NCBI GenBank assembly: GCA_029204225.1
Contig: MU833393.1
Span: 10,001-56,912 of the forward strand
Source of the DNA: Diphasiastrum complanatum
Taxonomy: Eukaryota; Streptophyta; Lycopodiopsida; Lycopodiales; Lycopodiaceae
DNA: 46,912 nucleotides
Direction: 5' to 3'
The position numbers and the translations under genes were made by a program. The notes under the pieces are model-generated. The model saw only the letters and a program-made list of their open reading frames with translations, was not told where the DNA came from and did no database searches. Positions 1-10,592 of this stretch are shown here, piece by piece. Each line of letters opens with the position of its first letter. The stretch's first letter is position 1.

Positions 1-1
1 G

Positions 2-2251
2 ACTAATGCATCTAAATTTAGCTCATCTAGATCTACTTCTTCGCAAACAAGTTCCAATGATGAAAATGAGCTTCCAATGAATGAAGAATTTGAAGTCATG
101 GGAGACATGTTGGATGATATGTACGAGAACAATAGTGCAGCTAGACACAATGAACAAGATGAGGAGGCACTTTTGTCTAAAGAAGAAAAGAAATTGCGAG
201 AAGAATCAAAGACCGCATTGTATCCTGGAGCAAAGACATCTCGTTTGGTGACTTCTCTACTTCTATTAAATCTTCAAGCCAAATATAGATGGAATGACCA
301 AAGCCTCACATCATTATTTGAGTAATTTTTTTTCATCTACTTGTCATTTTTGCTAAATGTCATGCCTGAGACAAGAGATGAGGCACAAAAGATGTTGTCT
401 AACATCGGGATGGACTACAAGCAATATCATGCATGTCCAAAAGATTGTATTTTATATCGAGGAAGGTACAAATCACTTGAGAAATGTCCCATTTGTGATA
501 CTCCTTGATATAGAGATGATTTGCAAGGGGAAACCACTCCATGCAAATTTTTACGACATTTTCCAGTAATTCCACGATTGCAATATTTATTTCGTTGTAA
601 ATCTCTTGCACAACTTATGGACTGGCATGCACATCATACCTCTACGGATGGGATGATGAGGGTACCTTCAGATTCACCTACATGGAAACACATCAACAAA
701 GAGTATCCAAGCTTTGCCAATGAGTCAAGAAATGTGAGATTTGGTCTTGCAACAGATGGTGTGAACCCCTTTGGTGTACGAGCAACTACGTGGTCCATTT
801 GGCCTGTTTGCTTGGTAAATTATAATATTCCTCCTTGGTTGAGTACAAAAATGGGACACATTATGTTGGCACTTCTAATTCATGGCCAACGCAAGGTTAA
901 GAACATGAATGTGTATCTTGAGCCGCTTATTGACGAGTTGGAAGATTTGTGGAAGGGGATAAAAGCATATGACATTTTGTTGTGTACATAGGGGTTTGTT
1001 TACAGTTACATACAACTAGTAATTCTTGGCATTTACATGATATACTACAATGGCTAGAATTATTCTTTGACATATACTTTTTTAAATAGTGATTGATAGT
1101 ATCCATTTGTTGGGCAGGCTTTCAAATGGCTGGAAAAAATGCTTGTTTTTTGTGCGGGCCAAATCTTGTGGGAAGATACTCTTATAGTCTCAAAAAAGTT
1201 GTTTATGAAAGTCATCATAAATACTTGCATGAAGGTCATCCATTCAGAGACACTCATAGAAGAGGTTTTGGAGGAAGAGTTGAGAGAGAGATGCCTCCAA
1301 AAAAGATGTCTATGGAAGATTGGCGAAAACTATGGGAGGAATCTCAAGCAAAGTCAATCAATGGTATGAAAAGATTATCTATATTTCATCGTTTGGAATA
1401 TTGGAATAACCTTTTGATTAATCACTTACTTGATCCCATGCACATATATAAAAATGTGGGTGAATCTATTTGGAAACACTTGATTGGTGAAAAAGATACC
1501 ATTGCTGCAAGGCACGATCTAAAAGAATCAAACACCAAAAAAGAATATTGGATAAAGGATGGTGAAGATCATGCTCCAAAAGTACCTAGGACATTCACTA
1601 AGGAGGAGCTTAACCATGTGCGCTCCATTATTCATGACATTAGAACACCAACTGGTTTTGCCCATTCTCTACGGTCATCATTCACAGTCGATGGAAAGTT
1701 GCAAGGTCTCAAATTTCATGATTGGCTAAAGGTGATTCAATTCGTCTATCCATTATCAATTCGCGGGTTGTCAAAAGATATTTGTGATACCATATACAAA
1801 CTATCAATCATTGTCAGGTATTTACATGTACTTGGTGCATTTTTTTATTTAGTATTTATTGACTGGAAATTCAAATAGACATAAAATGGATTGAATATAT
1901 TGCAAATGGATGTGTTCAAAAGAAATCTGTGAGCTAGATCTTCACAAGAGACATGAGGATATGGTGGAGATTGTGTGCATGTTTGAGAGATATTTTCGAC
2001 TTCCATCATGGACTTGCAAGTGCATTTATGGGTGCACTTGGTTGAAGAAGTTTCTATTGCTAGTCCAGTGCACACTAGGTATAAGTGCAAAAAATTTTCT
2101 TTTGCATGTGTATGTAAACTAAATCAATTGATTATTTTTAACCATTTGTGACTTTTTAGGTGTGTTTTTTATGGAAAAATACATGAAAGTCTTAAAGATT
2201 TTGTGCATCAAAAGGCAAGGCCTGAAGGTAGCATGTCAGAGGGATGGTTAG
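2..2251 (+). pseudogene. CACTA (En/Spm) TNP2-like transposase relic, 5' part
   Basis: Exon-like blocks give a TNP2/Transposase_21-type protein. An acidic N-terminal stretch is open from the window edge to 325 (key words LYPGAKTSRLVTSLLLLNL, RWNDQSL). Next comes 362-990, with the cysteine motif HACPKDCILYRG, KCPICDTP, and VRFGLATDGVNPFG. The block 1110-1817 has NHLLDPMHIYKNVGESIWKH and an acidic/basic tail, and 1990-2090 has DLQVHLWVHLVEEVSIASPVHTRY. The last block, 2170-2251, has FVHQKARPEGSMSEGW. Damage: an in-frame TGA near 507 where a coding residue is expected, a frameshift near 2190, and a missing stretch between 990 and 1110. Some gaps may be introns rather than deletions. The frame continues at 8683 after the copia insertion, so the relic is older than that element. 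No CACTA terminal repeat is visible, and the true 5' end is outside the window. Family assignment is firm; exon limits are approximate. Confidence 0.85.
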
Positions 2252-2906
2252 TGTGAAAAATACAGATCCTAAGTGGATCTAAACTCCAAGATCATTGGCT
2301 TGAATGCTTGCACTCCAAACTACATAAGCTAGGAATTGGCAACACATTCTATGCTACCTAGAATGCAAAGAACTTGATCAAAAAGCATTTATCACAAATG
2401 GAAACTTCCATAAACATCAAGTGCGGCCCAAAATAGCATTATACAGTCCATAATACATCAGCCTACCACTTTTGGAAAGCACCTAAGATCATACACAATA
2501 GCTTGAAGACAATACACACAACAATGCTCTCAATGGAGGAAGAAACAATGACAATGATCTATTGATCTCAATGAAGCATACAAAAGGTTTCTCCAACCTG
2601 TTCTCCACGACTTCCCTACTATTTATGGATGAGGAAGATGACTCTCTCTCCTCTCTCTAGAAGGTACTTGACCCTAGATATTCCCTATATAGGAAAAATA
2701 GCTAAAAATGGCTTATATGACCAAAATACATCAAAATGGTCTCATTTTGAAGGGTATGAAGTTTGACACTTCATCATACTAAAAAAATACAGTAAATAAA
2801 AACATTGTGGCCTGGTTCACACGTGTGAAACTCCAGAACCAAAACTATTTACAATTTTAGCCAATTTAGGCCTCAAACTAGCTAGGAAATGTTGACAATT
2901 TTCACA
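2252..2906 (-). repeat. 3' LTR of the complete copia element
   Basis: 655 bp, bounded by TGTGAAAA...TTTTCACA. It is the 3' LTR in element orientation because the polypurine tract lies at its right edge on plus. It contains a TATA-like core (2686-2691, CTATATAGG on minus) and a CT/GA-rich patch at 2641-2660. The word CACACGTGTGAA at 2818-2829 is palindromic. Confidence 0.95.
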
Positions 2907-5900
2907 CTCCCTCTTCAACATTGGATGCTAGTTTCAACATAGTCTTTGAGCACATTCCAAGATTAGATCTATGCATTGAATATAGGTCCTTTCCCAATGG
3001 TTTGGTGAAGATATCAGCCACACACTCCTTTGAAGAGACATGTTGAAGCTCCACCTCTTTGGCAATGACTTGATCTCTCACAAAATGGTGAGCAATCTCA
3101 ATGTGCTTGCTCCTTGCATGAAAAACAGGATTGCTTGCCAAGCTTTGGGCTGAAAGGTTATCACAAAGTATGATTGGAGTCTTCTCTGGTTCCAGCAAGT
3201 GAAGATCCAATAACATCCTCTTGATCCAAAGAATCTCCTTGGTGCATGTTGTTAATGCCTTGTACTCGGCTTCGGTGGAAGATAGAGAGATAGTTGGTTG
3301 CTTCTTTGATAGCCATGAGACCACTCCATCTCCAAGATAGATTGCAAAGGCACTTGTTGACTTCCTATCCATTTGATCACCTGCAAAATCTGAATCTGAA
3401 AATCCACAAAGGTTAGGTGTAGTACCTCCATACAAGATGCCAAAATCTCTAGATCCCGAGATGTATCTAAGTACTCTCTTTCCTAGCTTCCAATGAGCCT
3501 CACTAGGATCTTGCATAAATTGACTTAGTTTACCAACCACAAAGCTTAGATCAGGTCTTGTGATGGTTAACCATATAAGAGATCCTATTAGCTTTCTATA
3601 GAGAGTAATGTCCTTGAAGGATCTTTCATTACTTCTTGTAGTTAGCTTTACATTTGATTCCATAGGAGTAGAAACAACTTTACAATCTTCCATATGAAAC
3701 CTTTTTAGAATAGAGTTAACATACTTTTCTTGACATATGAATGTATATTTAGAAGTTCTAATAATCTCTATTCCTAAGATATAATGAAGTTTACCAAGAT
3801 CTTGAATTTCAAACTCTCTTTTGAGTGCCATCTTGATTTCATCTATATCTAGATTGTTACCACCACTTAAGATAATGTCATCAACATAGATCAAAAGTAA
3901 AGTGATATCATTTTCATTCAATCTAAAGTAGAGAGAATGATCATACTCACTCATAACAAAGTTTTGAGAAAGTAAGAAGGAATTGAGCTTAGCATACCAA
4001 CTCCTTGGTGCTTGCTTTAGCCCATACAAACTCTTTTGGAGATAGCACACATGATTAGGCTCATCATGTGAAACATAGCCCTCGGGTTGCTCCATGTAAA
4101 TATCTTCTTCAAGATCACCATTCAAGAAGGCATTAGTAACATCCATTTGCCACATATCCCAATCATAAAGAGTTGCAAGAGAGATTAGGATTCGAATAGT
4201 TACCATCTTTGCCACGGGTGCAAAGGTCTCATCATAGTCAATACCATATTCTTGAGCATACCCCTTTGCCACCAACCTTGCCTTGTACTTGTTGATTGAT
4301 CCATCTTGATTTGTCTTGATCTTGAAGATCCACTTACAACCAATTGCCTTCTTGTCCTTTGGAAGCTTTACCAACCTCCATGTGTTGCTTTTGATGAGTG
4401 CTTGATGCTCATGATCCATGGCTTGGATCCATTCCTTCTTTTGAATTGCTTCACCTACACAAGTTGGTTCATCAAAAGAGGTAAGAAAAGCAAAGTTAGA
4501 GTTGTCCACCACTTGCTTTCCTTTTTCATCATAGGTTAGCCTTGATGGCTTAGCCCTTTGCCTTTGAGTCTTCCTTGAAGTTTGTTTTGGAGTGGCATCT
4601 CCATCTTCATCCAAGACATCTTGCACATCATGATGATTAGTAGGCACATCAACATCAACATCAACAACATTGGAAACATTCTCTTCATGAAAGATGACAT
4701 CCCTACTTATGACAACTTTCTTTGTAGAAGGAATGTACACTTTGTAAGCCTTGCTTACTTCACTATAGCCAACAAACACACCCTTCTTTGATGAAGGATC
4801 TTCTTTAGTTCTATCATCAAGTGTGATATTGACAAAACATGTATATCCAAAGATCCTACAATGCTTGACACTCGGCCTTCTACCATAAAGAACCTCATGA
4901 GGAGTTTTACCATCCAAGGAAGCACTTGTCCATCTATTACATAGATAGTTAGCACATGCTAAAGCTTCCCCCCAAAAAGACTTAGCAAGATTAGCATGTA
5001 GTCTCATTGCCTTGGCACATTCACAAAGGGTCCTATTCTTCCTCTCGGCCACTCCATTCTGTTGTGGAGTCCTAGGACTAGACATCTCCCTCTTAATCCC
5101 ATGTGCTATACAAAAGTCTTTGAACCTATTTGAGGTGTATTCCCCTCCATTATCAGATCTTAAGCATTTGATCTTTGTATTGAATTGGTTTTCCATTTCA
5201 TTCTTGAACTTGACAAATGCAGCAAACACTTCATCCTTACTTTTAAGAAGATAGATCCAAGTATACCTACTAAAGTCATCAATGAAAGTTGCATACATCT
5301 TTGCCCCACCATTGCTAGTTGTACTAGAAGAATGAATATCAGAATGCACAAGTTGAAAAGCTTCTTTAGATCTAGAAGTAGATCTAGAATAAGCAAGTCT
5401 ATGAGATTTGGACAAGGCACAATGTTCACAAACACTATTGTTTGCAACAAGACTTTTAGGGAGACCAAGAACAAGCTCTTTCTTTGCCATTACCTCCAAA
5501 GATTTGAAGTTGGGATGGCCCAACCTCTTGTGCCAAACTTCTTGGTTTGTCAATTGCTCCCTAGCCATACATCCTTCATGATTAGAGATCACACATGCAT
5601 CAAGCTTGAAAAGTTTACCATGCCTCCTACCTTGAGCAATCAAGGATCCACATTTACTTATCAAACATGCATCTCCAATGAACTCCACATCAAGTCCTTT
5701 GTCAATCATTTGACTTACACTAAGCAAATTCTTAGTGATTGAAGGAATGTACAAAACATTTTCAAGATTTGCTTTCCTATTTGTTGAAAGGGAAATAGGA
5801 ATAGTGCCTATGCCTTTGATGTCACATTGACCATCATTTGCAGTGTAGATGATGTTACCTTCTCCCTCATAAGACAATAAGGATGTAAAGTATTCCTTAT

Positions 5901-6855
5901 GTCTTGTCATGTGAGATGAGGCTCCACTATCAATCCACCAAGGATCATTATCATCTATGTTGGCTAACAAACTTGAAGTCATAACAAGTGATTCACATGT
6001 GTTATGTTCTTCCTCATCTATTGTAAGATTTCCTTGCCTCTCTCCTTGCTCTCTTTTCTTCTTATAACATTCATTTGCAAAATGACCTTTTATCCCACAA
6101 TAAAAGCACTTGAACTTTGACTTATTGTTCTTAGTAGAAGAGGAAGAGGAAGAGTGATCATCATGATCAAAGTTACCACCTTTGGACCATTTCCCTTTGC
6201 CTTTACCTTTGCCCTTGAATTTGCCTTTTGTGAAGAAAGCCTCTTCACCTCCACCTTGCAAGGATGCACCATCAAGCTTTGATTGCAACCTATGTTCTTC
6301 AGCCAATAAGATTTCTTGCAAGTCAACCACACTTGGCAAGACTCTTTGAATGGCAAAACTTTGCACAAGGTTAGCATGTTCATTTAGCAAACCATTCAAC
6401 ATAACTTGGACTATTTCACCATCTTTTATGTTCTCATCAATGCATGCTAAATCATCACTTAGGGACTTAACTCTCAAGATAAATGCATGAGCACTTTCAC
6501 CCTCTCTTTGCCTACTAGAAAATATTTGTCTCCTTAGGGTCAATACCCTAGATGTGGACTTTGATTCAAAGAGCTTCTTTAAGGCATTCCATGCCTCACT
6601 TGCACTTTGACACTTTCCAACTTCCTTGAGAAGTTCATTTGTAACATTCATTTTAATGATATGAAGAGCCCTTTTGGCCTTCTTATCAAACCTTTGTTGC
6701 TCTTGAAGTGTGAGAGGTCTCTCTTCAATTTCTGCAACTATGTCCATGAGTTCATTCAACTCAAGTAAGGACTCCATCCTCACTTTCCAAGTAGAGTAGT
6801 TTGATGAACTCAACCTTTCACTAGACTCTAGCATGATCCCACCATTGGAAGCCAT
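2902..6855 (-). CDS. Copia Gag-Pol polyprotein, intact
   Basis: One frame of 1317 residues from ATG (MASNGGIML) to a TGA in the 3' LTR. Gag with a UBN2-like region spans about 15-200. A Gly/Lys-rich linker leads to a CCHC zinc knuckle at C250, C253, H258 and C263. The aspartic protease has D309-S-G (WWIDSGASSHMT). The integrase has an HHCC finger (H442, H447, C476, C479) and catalytic D506, D568 and E604 (AERKNRTL follows). The RT starts near 805 (KWIFKIKTNQDG) with catalytic YVDD at 990-993. RNase H follows from about 1140 (SDSDFAGD, SSTEAEYKAL). All catalytic residues checked are present and no stop or frameshift is seen. There is no separate gag stop, so Gag dosage must be set another way, for example by splicing or proteolysis. 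Gene order PR-IN-RT-RH confirms Ty1/copia. Confidence 0.97.
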   Translation of the reverse strand: MASNGGIMLESSERLSSSNYSTWKVRMESLLELNELMDIVAEIEERPLTLQEQQRFDKKAKRALHIIKMNVTNELLKEVGKCQSASEAWNALKKLFESKSTSRVLTLRRQIFSSRQREGESAHAFILRVKSLSDDLACIDENIKDGEIVQVMLNGLLNEHANLVQSFAIQRVLPSVVDLQEILLAEEHRLQSKLDGASLQGGGEEAFFTKGKFKGKGKGKGKWSKGGNFDHDDHSSSSSSTKNNKSKFKCFYCGIKGHFANECYKKKREQGERQGNLTIDEEEHNTCESLVMTSSLLANIDDNDPWWIDSGASSHMTRHKEYFTSLLSYEGEGNIIYTANDGQCDIKGIGTIPISLSTNRKANLENVLYIPSITKNLLSVSQMIDKGLDVEFIGDACLISKCGSLIAQGRRHGKLFKLDACVISNHEGCMAREQLTNQEVWHKRLGHPNFKSLEVMAKKELVLGLPKSLVANNSVCEHCALSKSHRLAYSRSTSRSKEAFQLVHSDIHSSSTTSNGGAKMYATFIDDFSRYTWIYLLKSKDEVFAAFVKFKNEMENQFNTKIKCLRSDNGGEYTSNRFKDFCIAHGIKREMSSPRTPQQNGVAERKNRTLCECAKAMRLHANLAKSFWGEALACANYLCNRWTSASLDGKTPHEVLYGRRPSVKHCRIFGYTCFVNITLDDRTKEDPSSKKGVFVGYSEVSKAYKVYIPSTKKVVISRDVIFHEENVSNVVDVDVDVPTNHHDVQDVLDEDGDATPKQTSRKTQRQRAKPSRLTYDEKGKQVVDNSNFAFLTSFDEPTCVGEAIQKKEWIQAMDHEHQALIKSNTWRLVKLPKDKKAIGCKWIFKIKTNQDGSINKYKARLVAKGYAQEYGIDYDETFAPVAKMVTIRILISLATLYDWDMWQMDVTNAFLNGDLEEDIYMEQPEGYVSHDEPNHVCYLQKSLYGLKQAPRSWYAKLNSFLLSQNFVMSEYDHSLYFRLNENDITLLLIYVDDIILSGGNNLDIDEIKMALKREFEIQDLGKLHYILGIEIIRTSKYTFICQEKYVNSILKRFHMEDCKVVSTPMESNVKLTTRSNERSFKDITLYRKLIGSLIWLTITRPDLSFVVGKLSQFMQDPSEAHWKLGKRVLRYISGSRDFGILYGGTTPNLCGFSDSDFAGDQMDRKSTSAFAIYLGDGVVSWLSKKQPTISLSSTEAEYKALTTCTKEILWIKRMLLDLHLLEPEKTPIILCDNLSAQSLASNPVFHARSKHIEIAHHFVRDQVIAKEVELQHVSSKECVADIFTKPLGKDLYSMHRSNLGMCSKTMLKLASNVEEGV
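2907..2919 (-). other. Polypurine tract, coding for the Pol C-terminus
   Basis: On minus this is GTTGAAGAGGGAG directly before the 3' LTR, the usual place for plus-strand priming. It is also translated: the last Pol codons (VEEGV) read through it, and the stop TGA at 2904-2902 lies inside the LTR terminus TGTGA. Confidence 0.85.
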
Positions 6856-8012
6856 GATTCTAATGTTTCTTCAACTTTTAGGTTCTGTCCTAAAGCACTT
6901 AGCACTCACTTTTCTCTCAACAAATGATAGATAAAGAGATCTATGAAGATTTAGGACCCTAAAACACTTCTATCTTGAACCTAGATGGTTTCCAAGCATA
7001 GAAAGGAAGATTGAAACACATGCAACACTTTGCACACACTAAGAATGGATTACAAAATCAAACCAACCTGAACACACTCTTGCTTAAGCTCTCAAACTTT
7101 CCAGCAAGTGACCAAATCAAGTTATGGTGTGAAGAGTTACTTGCATTCTTAGAAAATACCCAAAACTAGGATGCCAAGATTACCTAGTAATGAACAAACT
7201 TGATCAACATATGATCAACACATTAAGATATTGATTCAACCTGTAAAACCACATGTAAACCACACTTCTAAAAGTTTATAAACTCCAGCAAGTGATAAAT
7301 ACAAGATTTAGAGGTGAATGAATGAGCACACTTAGTGAATCATAAGACTAGCTTCACTATCTTGTCAAATCTTGGTGTTTAGATGTAGATCTAAGATCAC
7401 TTCACATGAGAATGTTCCTCAACCTGTTAAGAACCTGAAAACACACTTGCATAATGGTTAACACCTTCCAGCAAATGCTCCAATCAAATTACATAAGGAG
7501 AGTTACTTACATGCTCAACAAAGTACACCAAAATTTATGCCAAAATTGATGACAATCTTTACAATATGCTCTTCACAATGGAGCTTACAATATGTTCACC
7601 CAAAAAAGGGGATCTTTCATCCAAATGGGAGCTTTGCTCAGCCTTTAGGAGAATTACAACTCACTCAAAAGAGCATTTGTCATCCACTTAAGGAGAAGTT
7701 TCATCCACTTAAGGAGAGTGTTCATCCAAGAATGGAGATTGTCAACAATAGGATTGAAAAGAACATTGTTAGTATTGAATATGCACAAGCCTCACAATCA
7801 CAAATGATTAGGTGTTATGATCTGATCCAAAATAGTTTCTTTTCAGCCTCTGATCTTCAATAGACCTGAAATATGCTTTTGATCCACAAGTTCAACTCAC
7901 AAAACAAAGGTTAGTAAGATTTGATCAACAAAGCAATGCAAAATCATGCTAGAACTTGATCAAACATCCAAATATCACCAAAAATGGAATACTTACTGTA
8001 AATAGAAGCCAA
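6856..8012 (-). other. Untranslated leader of the copia element
   Basis: About 1.16 kb between the PBS and the gag start. It contains diverged direct repeats: a block near 7100-7183 recurs near 7458-7541, sharing TTCCAGCAA and GAGAGTTACTT-like words. The words 'aacctg' and 'ccagcaagtga' recur through the leader. A 108-codon open stretch on plus (7537-7863) is antisense to the element and has no recognisable features, so it is not called as a gene. Confidence 0.7.
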
Positions 8013-8027
8013 CCAGCTCTGATACCA
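8013..8027 (-). other. Primer-binding site, initiator tRNA-Met
   Basis: On minus this reads TGGTATCAGAGCTGG, starting directly after the CA of the 5' LTR with no spacer. TGGTATCAGAGC is the standard plant copia primer site complementary to the 3' end of initiator tRNA-Met. It fixes the element's orientation and the inner LTR boundary. Confidence 0.95.
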
Positions 8028-8682
8028 TGTGAAAAATACAGATCCTAAGTGGATCTAAACTCCAAGATCATTGGCTTGAATGCTTGCACTCCAAACTACA
8101 TAAGCTAGGAATTGGCAACACATTCTATGCTACCTAGAATGCAAAGAACTTGATCAAAAAGCATTTATCACAAATGGAAACTTCCATAAACATCAAGTGC
8201 GGCCCAAAATAGCATTATACAGTCCATAATACATCAGCCTACCACTTTTGGAAAGCACCTAAGATCATACACAATAGCTTGAAGACAATACACACAACAA
8301 TGCTCTCAATGGAGGAAGAAACAATGACAATGATCTATTGATCTCAATGAAGCATACAAAAGGTTTCTCCAACCTGTTCTCCACGACTTCCCTACTATTT
8401 ATGGATGAGGAAGATGACTCTCTCTCCTCTCTCTAGAAGGTACTTGACCCTAGATATTCCCTATATAGGAAAAATAGTTAAAAATGGCTTATATGACCAA
8501 AATACATCAAAATGGTCTCATTTTGAAGGGTATGAAGTTTGACACTTCATCATACTGAAAAAATACAGTAAATAAAAACATTGTGGCCTGGTTCACACGT
8601 GTGAAACTCCAGAACCAAAACTATTTACAATTTTAGCCAATTTAGGCCTCAAACTAGCTAGGAAATGTTGACAATTTTCACA
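8028..8682 (-). repeat. 5' LTR and likely promoter of the complete copia element
   Basis: Same length as the 3' copy and identical except for two substitutions by eye. It is the 5' LTR, since the tRNA-Met PBS lies immediately inside it. A TATA-like core at 8462-8467 on minus would drive transcription toward gag-pol. Confidence 0.95.
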
Positions 8683-9112
8683 GTTAGTACATGAATCTCT
8701 CTTTAATGTTACTGAAATTTTGCACCAACTACATCCATCTGCTCCACCATTGTGGTGTGATGTGGAAGCCGAAGAGGTAACTAGTGAAAAACCTCAAGGG
8801 ATGAGAAAGGTTCATAGGTTGACACCCTTCCAACGAGAAAAAATTTCTACATTCGTGCTTTATAATTGTGGAGTTATGGATAAATGGTTAGACGTATATG
8901 AAGAAGAGCAAAAAGAGAGGGCCTTGTCTAGAAAGCGCCAACAACAGAATAGAGGTAGACACATGGCCACAACTTCACATGATGTTGAGCCATTGCCCAA
9001 GCAATGCACTATAGAGTGGATGCATGACACACTAAACAAAAGAGAGACAAAAAATATCAAACGCAGAATGGGACTTTGCAAGAGGATGCGAATGGAAGGT
9101 ATTATTCTTTAG
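8683..9112 (+). pseudogene. CACTA TNP2-like transposase relic, 3' part
   Basis: This is the continuation of the transposase interrupted at 2251. The reading frame ...EGW resumes across the 5-bp target duplication as LVHESLFNVTEIL. It then runs with APPLWCDVEAEE, HRLTPFQREKISTFVLYNC and a basic, Lys/Arg-rich tail (KRRMGLCKRMRM) to a stop at 9112. That layout matches the C-terminal region of plant TNP2 proteins, where a conserved block ends near '.YVLYNC..V..Y...'. No stop codon interrupts this part. Its length and frame show that the coding sequence was still continuous here when the copia element landed. No downstream CACTA terminus is recognised. Confidence 0.75.
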
Positions 9113-9237
9113 ATACTTTATTATTAGAACATTCTTGTTTATAGCAATATTTTTTTAATCATTTTGAAACACCATGTTCATTCACAGTGATATTTATGAG
9201 ATTCATGTTTGTCAGATGAATTGCAAGATGTTGTCGC

Positions 9238-9312
9238 TGATGAAATTGATTCTTGTAATTCTGAATAAAAATTGATTATTGCAATTCTGAATGAAATTGA
9301 TTCTTGCAATGC
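9238..9312. repeat. Short tandem repeat (~28 bp, about three units)
   Basis: Units built on 'gaaattgattcttgcaattctgaat' follow each other between the CACTA relic and the next copia relic. The rest of 9113-9439 shows nothing recognisable. Confidence 0.6.
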
Positions 9313-9439
9313 TTTCAAATGATAGTTATTTAGCCAAAATAGAATCTCATTTTTGGTCAAGTAAGTGAAAAGAATAGACATAGTTTGACTTCAATCCCAT
9401 TTTTTTGGAGATAATGTCGGTGAAGATAGATGTACGGTT

Positions 9440-9893
9440 TCATGTTCCAAGAAAATTCTCATTTTTTAACAAATGTTGCAAAGGCAGTAAATCACTAAAA
9501 GCATGTGAGTTAATGAAATCACCACCACAAACTATGACAAAATCACCACCACAAACTATGACAGAATCAAGTGTTTCATCATAGTCAACCCCCTTGAATT
9601 GAGCATATCCCTTGGCAACTAGTCTTGTTTTATAATTGTTAAGCTTGATCTTAAAGACCCAACTTTGATGGAGGACCAATAATTTTACAAGTATCTCAAA
9701 CAATGCATCATATACTCACTTTTCATTGCATCAAATCACTCTTTTGTTGCCAAAGTTTCATTCACACTTGAAGGAACATCATCAAACTTAAGGTAGTAAT
9801 AAGGGCAATAAAAATTAAGCAATCATCAACTTGTAATTGCTTCTCTCTTCCTTGTATTTGAGCCTTGATGGTTGCATTTGGGCTCTGATACCA
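9440..9893 (-). pseudogene. Copia Pol scrap with primer-binding site
   Basis: On minus, 9540-9665 translates to the start of a copia RT (WVFKIKLNNYKTRLVAKGYA, then FKGVDYDET), followed by a small duplication (VIVCGGDF twice). At 9881-9893 the minus strand reads TGGTATCAGAGCC, a tRNA-Met PBS, followed on plus at 9894 by an LTR-like start TGTTAAAATC. PBS and RT are only about 200 bp apart, so gag, protease and integrase have been deleted. The LTR start is followed by about 500 bp without a matching end, so its extent is unknown. Confidence 0.7.
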
Positions 9894-10391
9894 TGTTAAA
9901 ATCAGAGGTTATAAACCTCATTTGGATACTAAAACATTGAAAAAGCATCAAAGGTTTCACTTATATCTAATAGATAGAAAACTAGCACACAATTCAGCCT
10001 ATTTTGCATCTAATTGGCAAGAGCTTTTGAACACCACAATAAACCTAGAAATAATTGATCTTCACATCCTGTCACACACGTGAAAAATATAGTACTTTGT
10101 TCAGATTCAGATCTATTCATTAGACACAAAAAACATCACATTCATCATTCATCAATTTCTCATTAAAGAGCAAACCTGCCAAAATCACCATCTCTTGATA
10201 ATCTCTCAAAGTATGTACAAAATGAGCTCTCAATCCATATCAAATGATCTCGGATATGAGATTAGAGTAGACCCTAAACCCCTGGCTATCAAAGCTATAG
10301 ATCATGCATAATTATCCTCTTGGTAGCTCGAGTCACCTGTCTTACAAAAGTAGGTGGCCGACCTCATCAAAAATCCCAATCAACTAGGAAC

Positions 10392-10592
10392 ATCATGATA
10401 TAATTCACTTTAGAGAAATATTTATTTAACTAATTCCATTTCATTATCAACATGCAAAAAAAAAAAAACCTCATCATAATATAATTCAGTTTAGAAAAAA
10501 AATATATAACCTCATCATAATATAATTCACTTTAGAAAAACATTTATTTAACTAATTTCATTTCATTATCAACATGCAAAAAAAAAAAACCT
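10392..10592. repeat. Tandem repeat, ~120-bp period
   Basis: The block 'tataattcactttag...atttatttaactaatt...catttcattatcaacatgc' plus an A-run occurs at 10400-10470 and again at 10520-10591. A shortened copy (10475-10510) lies between them. AT-rich; no coding content. Confidence 0.75.

Larger units (their letters stand above)
2252..8682 (-). mobile_element. Complete Ty1/copia LTR retrotransposon
   Basis: A full-length minus-strand copia element of 6431 bp. Its LTRs (2252-2906 and 8028-8682) begin TGTGAAAA and end TTTTCACA. A 5-bp target duplication GTTAG sits at 2247-2251 and 8683-8687. The PBS matches the initiator tRNA-Met (TGGTATCAGAGC on minus) and directly abuts the 5' LTR. A polypurine tract abuts the 3' LTR. 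A single uninterrupted gag-pol frame lies between. By eye the LTRs differ at only two positions (near 2702/8478 and 2787/8563), so insertion was recent. All parts needed for autonomous copying appear present; whether it is transcribed cannot be told from sequence. Confidence 0.97.

Noticed and set aside
5185-5742. 185-codon plus frame inside gag-pol
   Set aside because: Antisense shadow of the intact polyprotein.
7537-7863. 108-codon frame on plus in the copia leader
   Set aside because: Antisense to the element, repetitive (HPLKE-like) and without known features.
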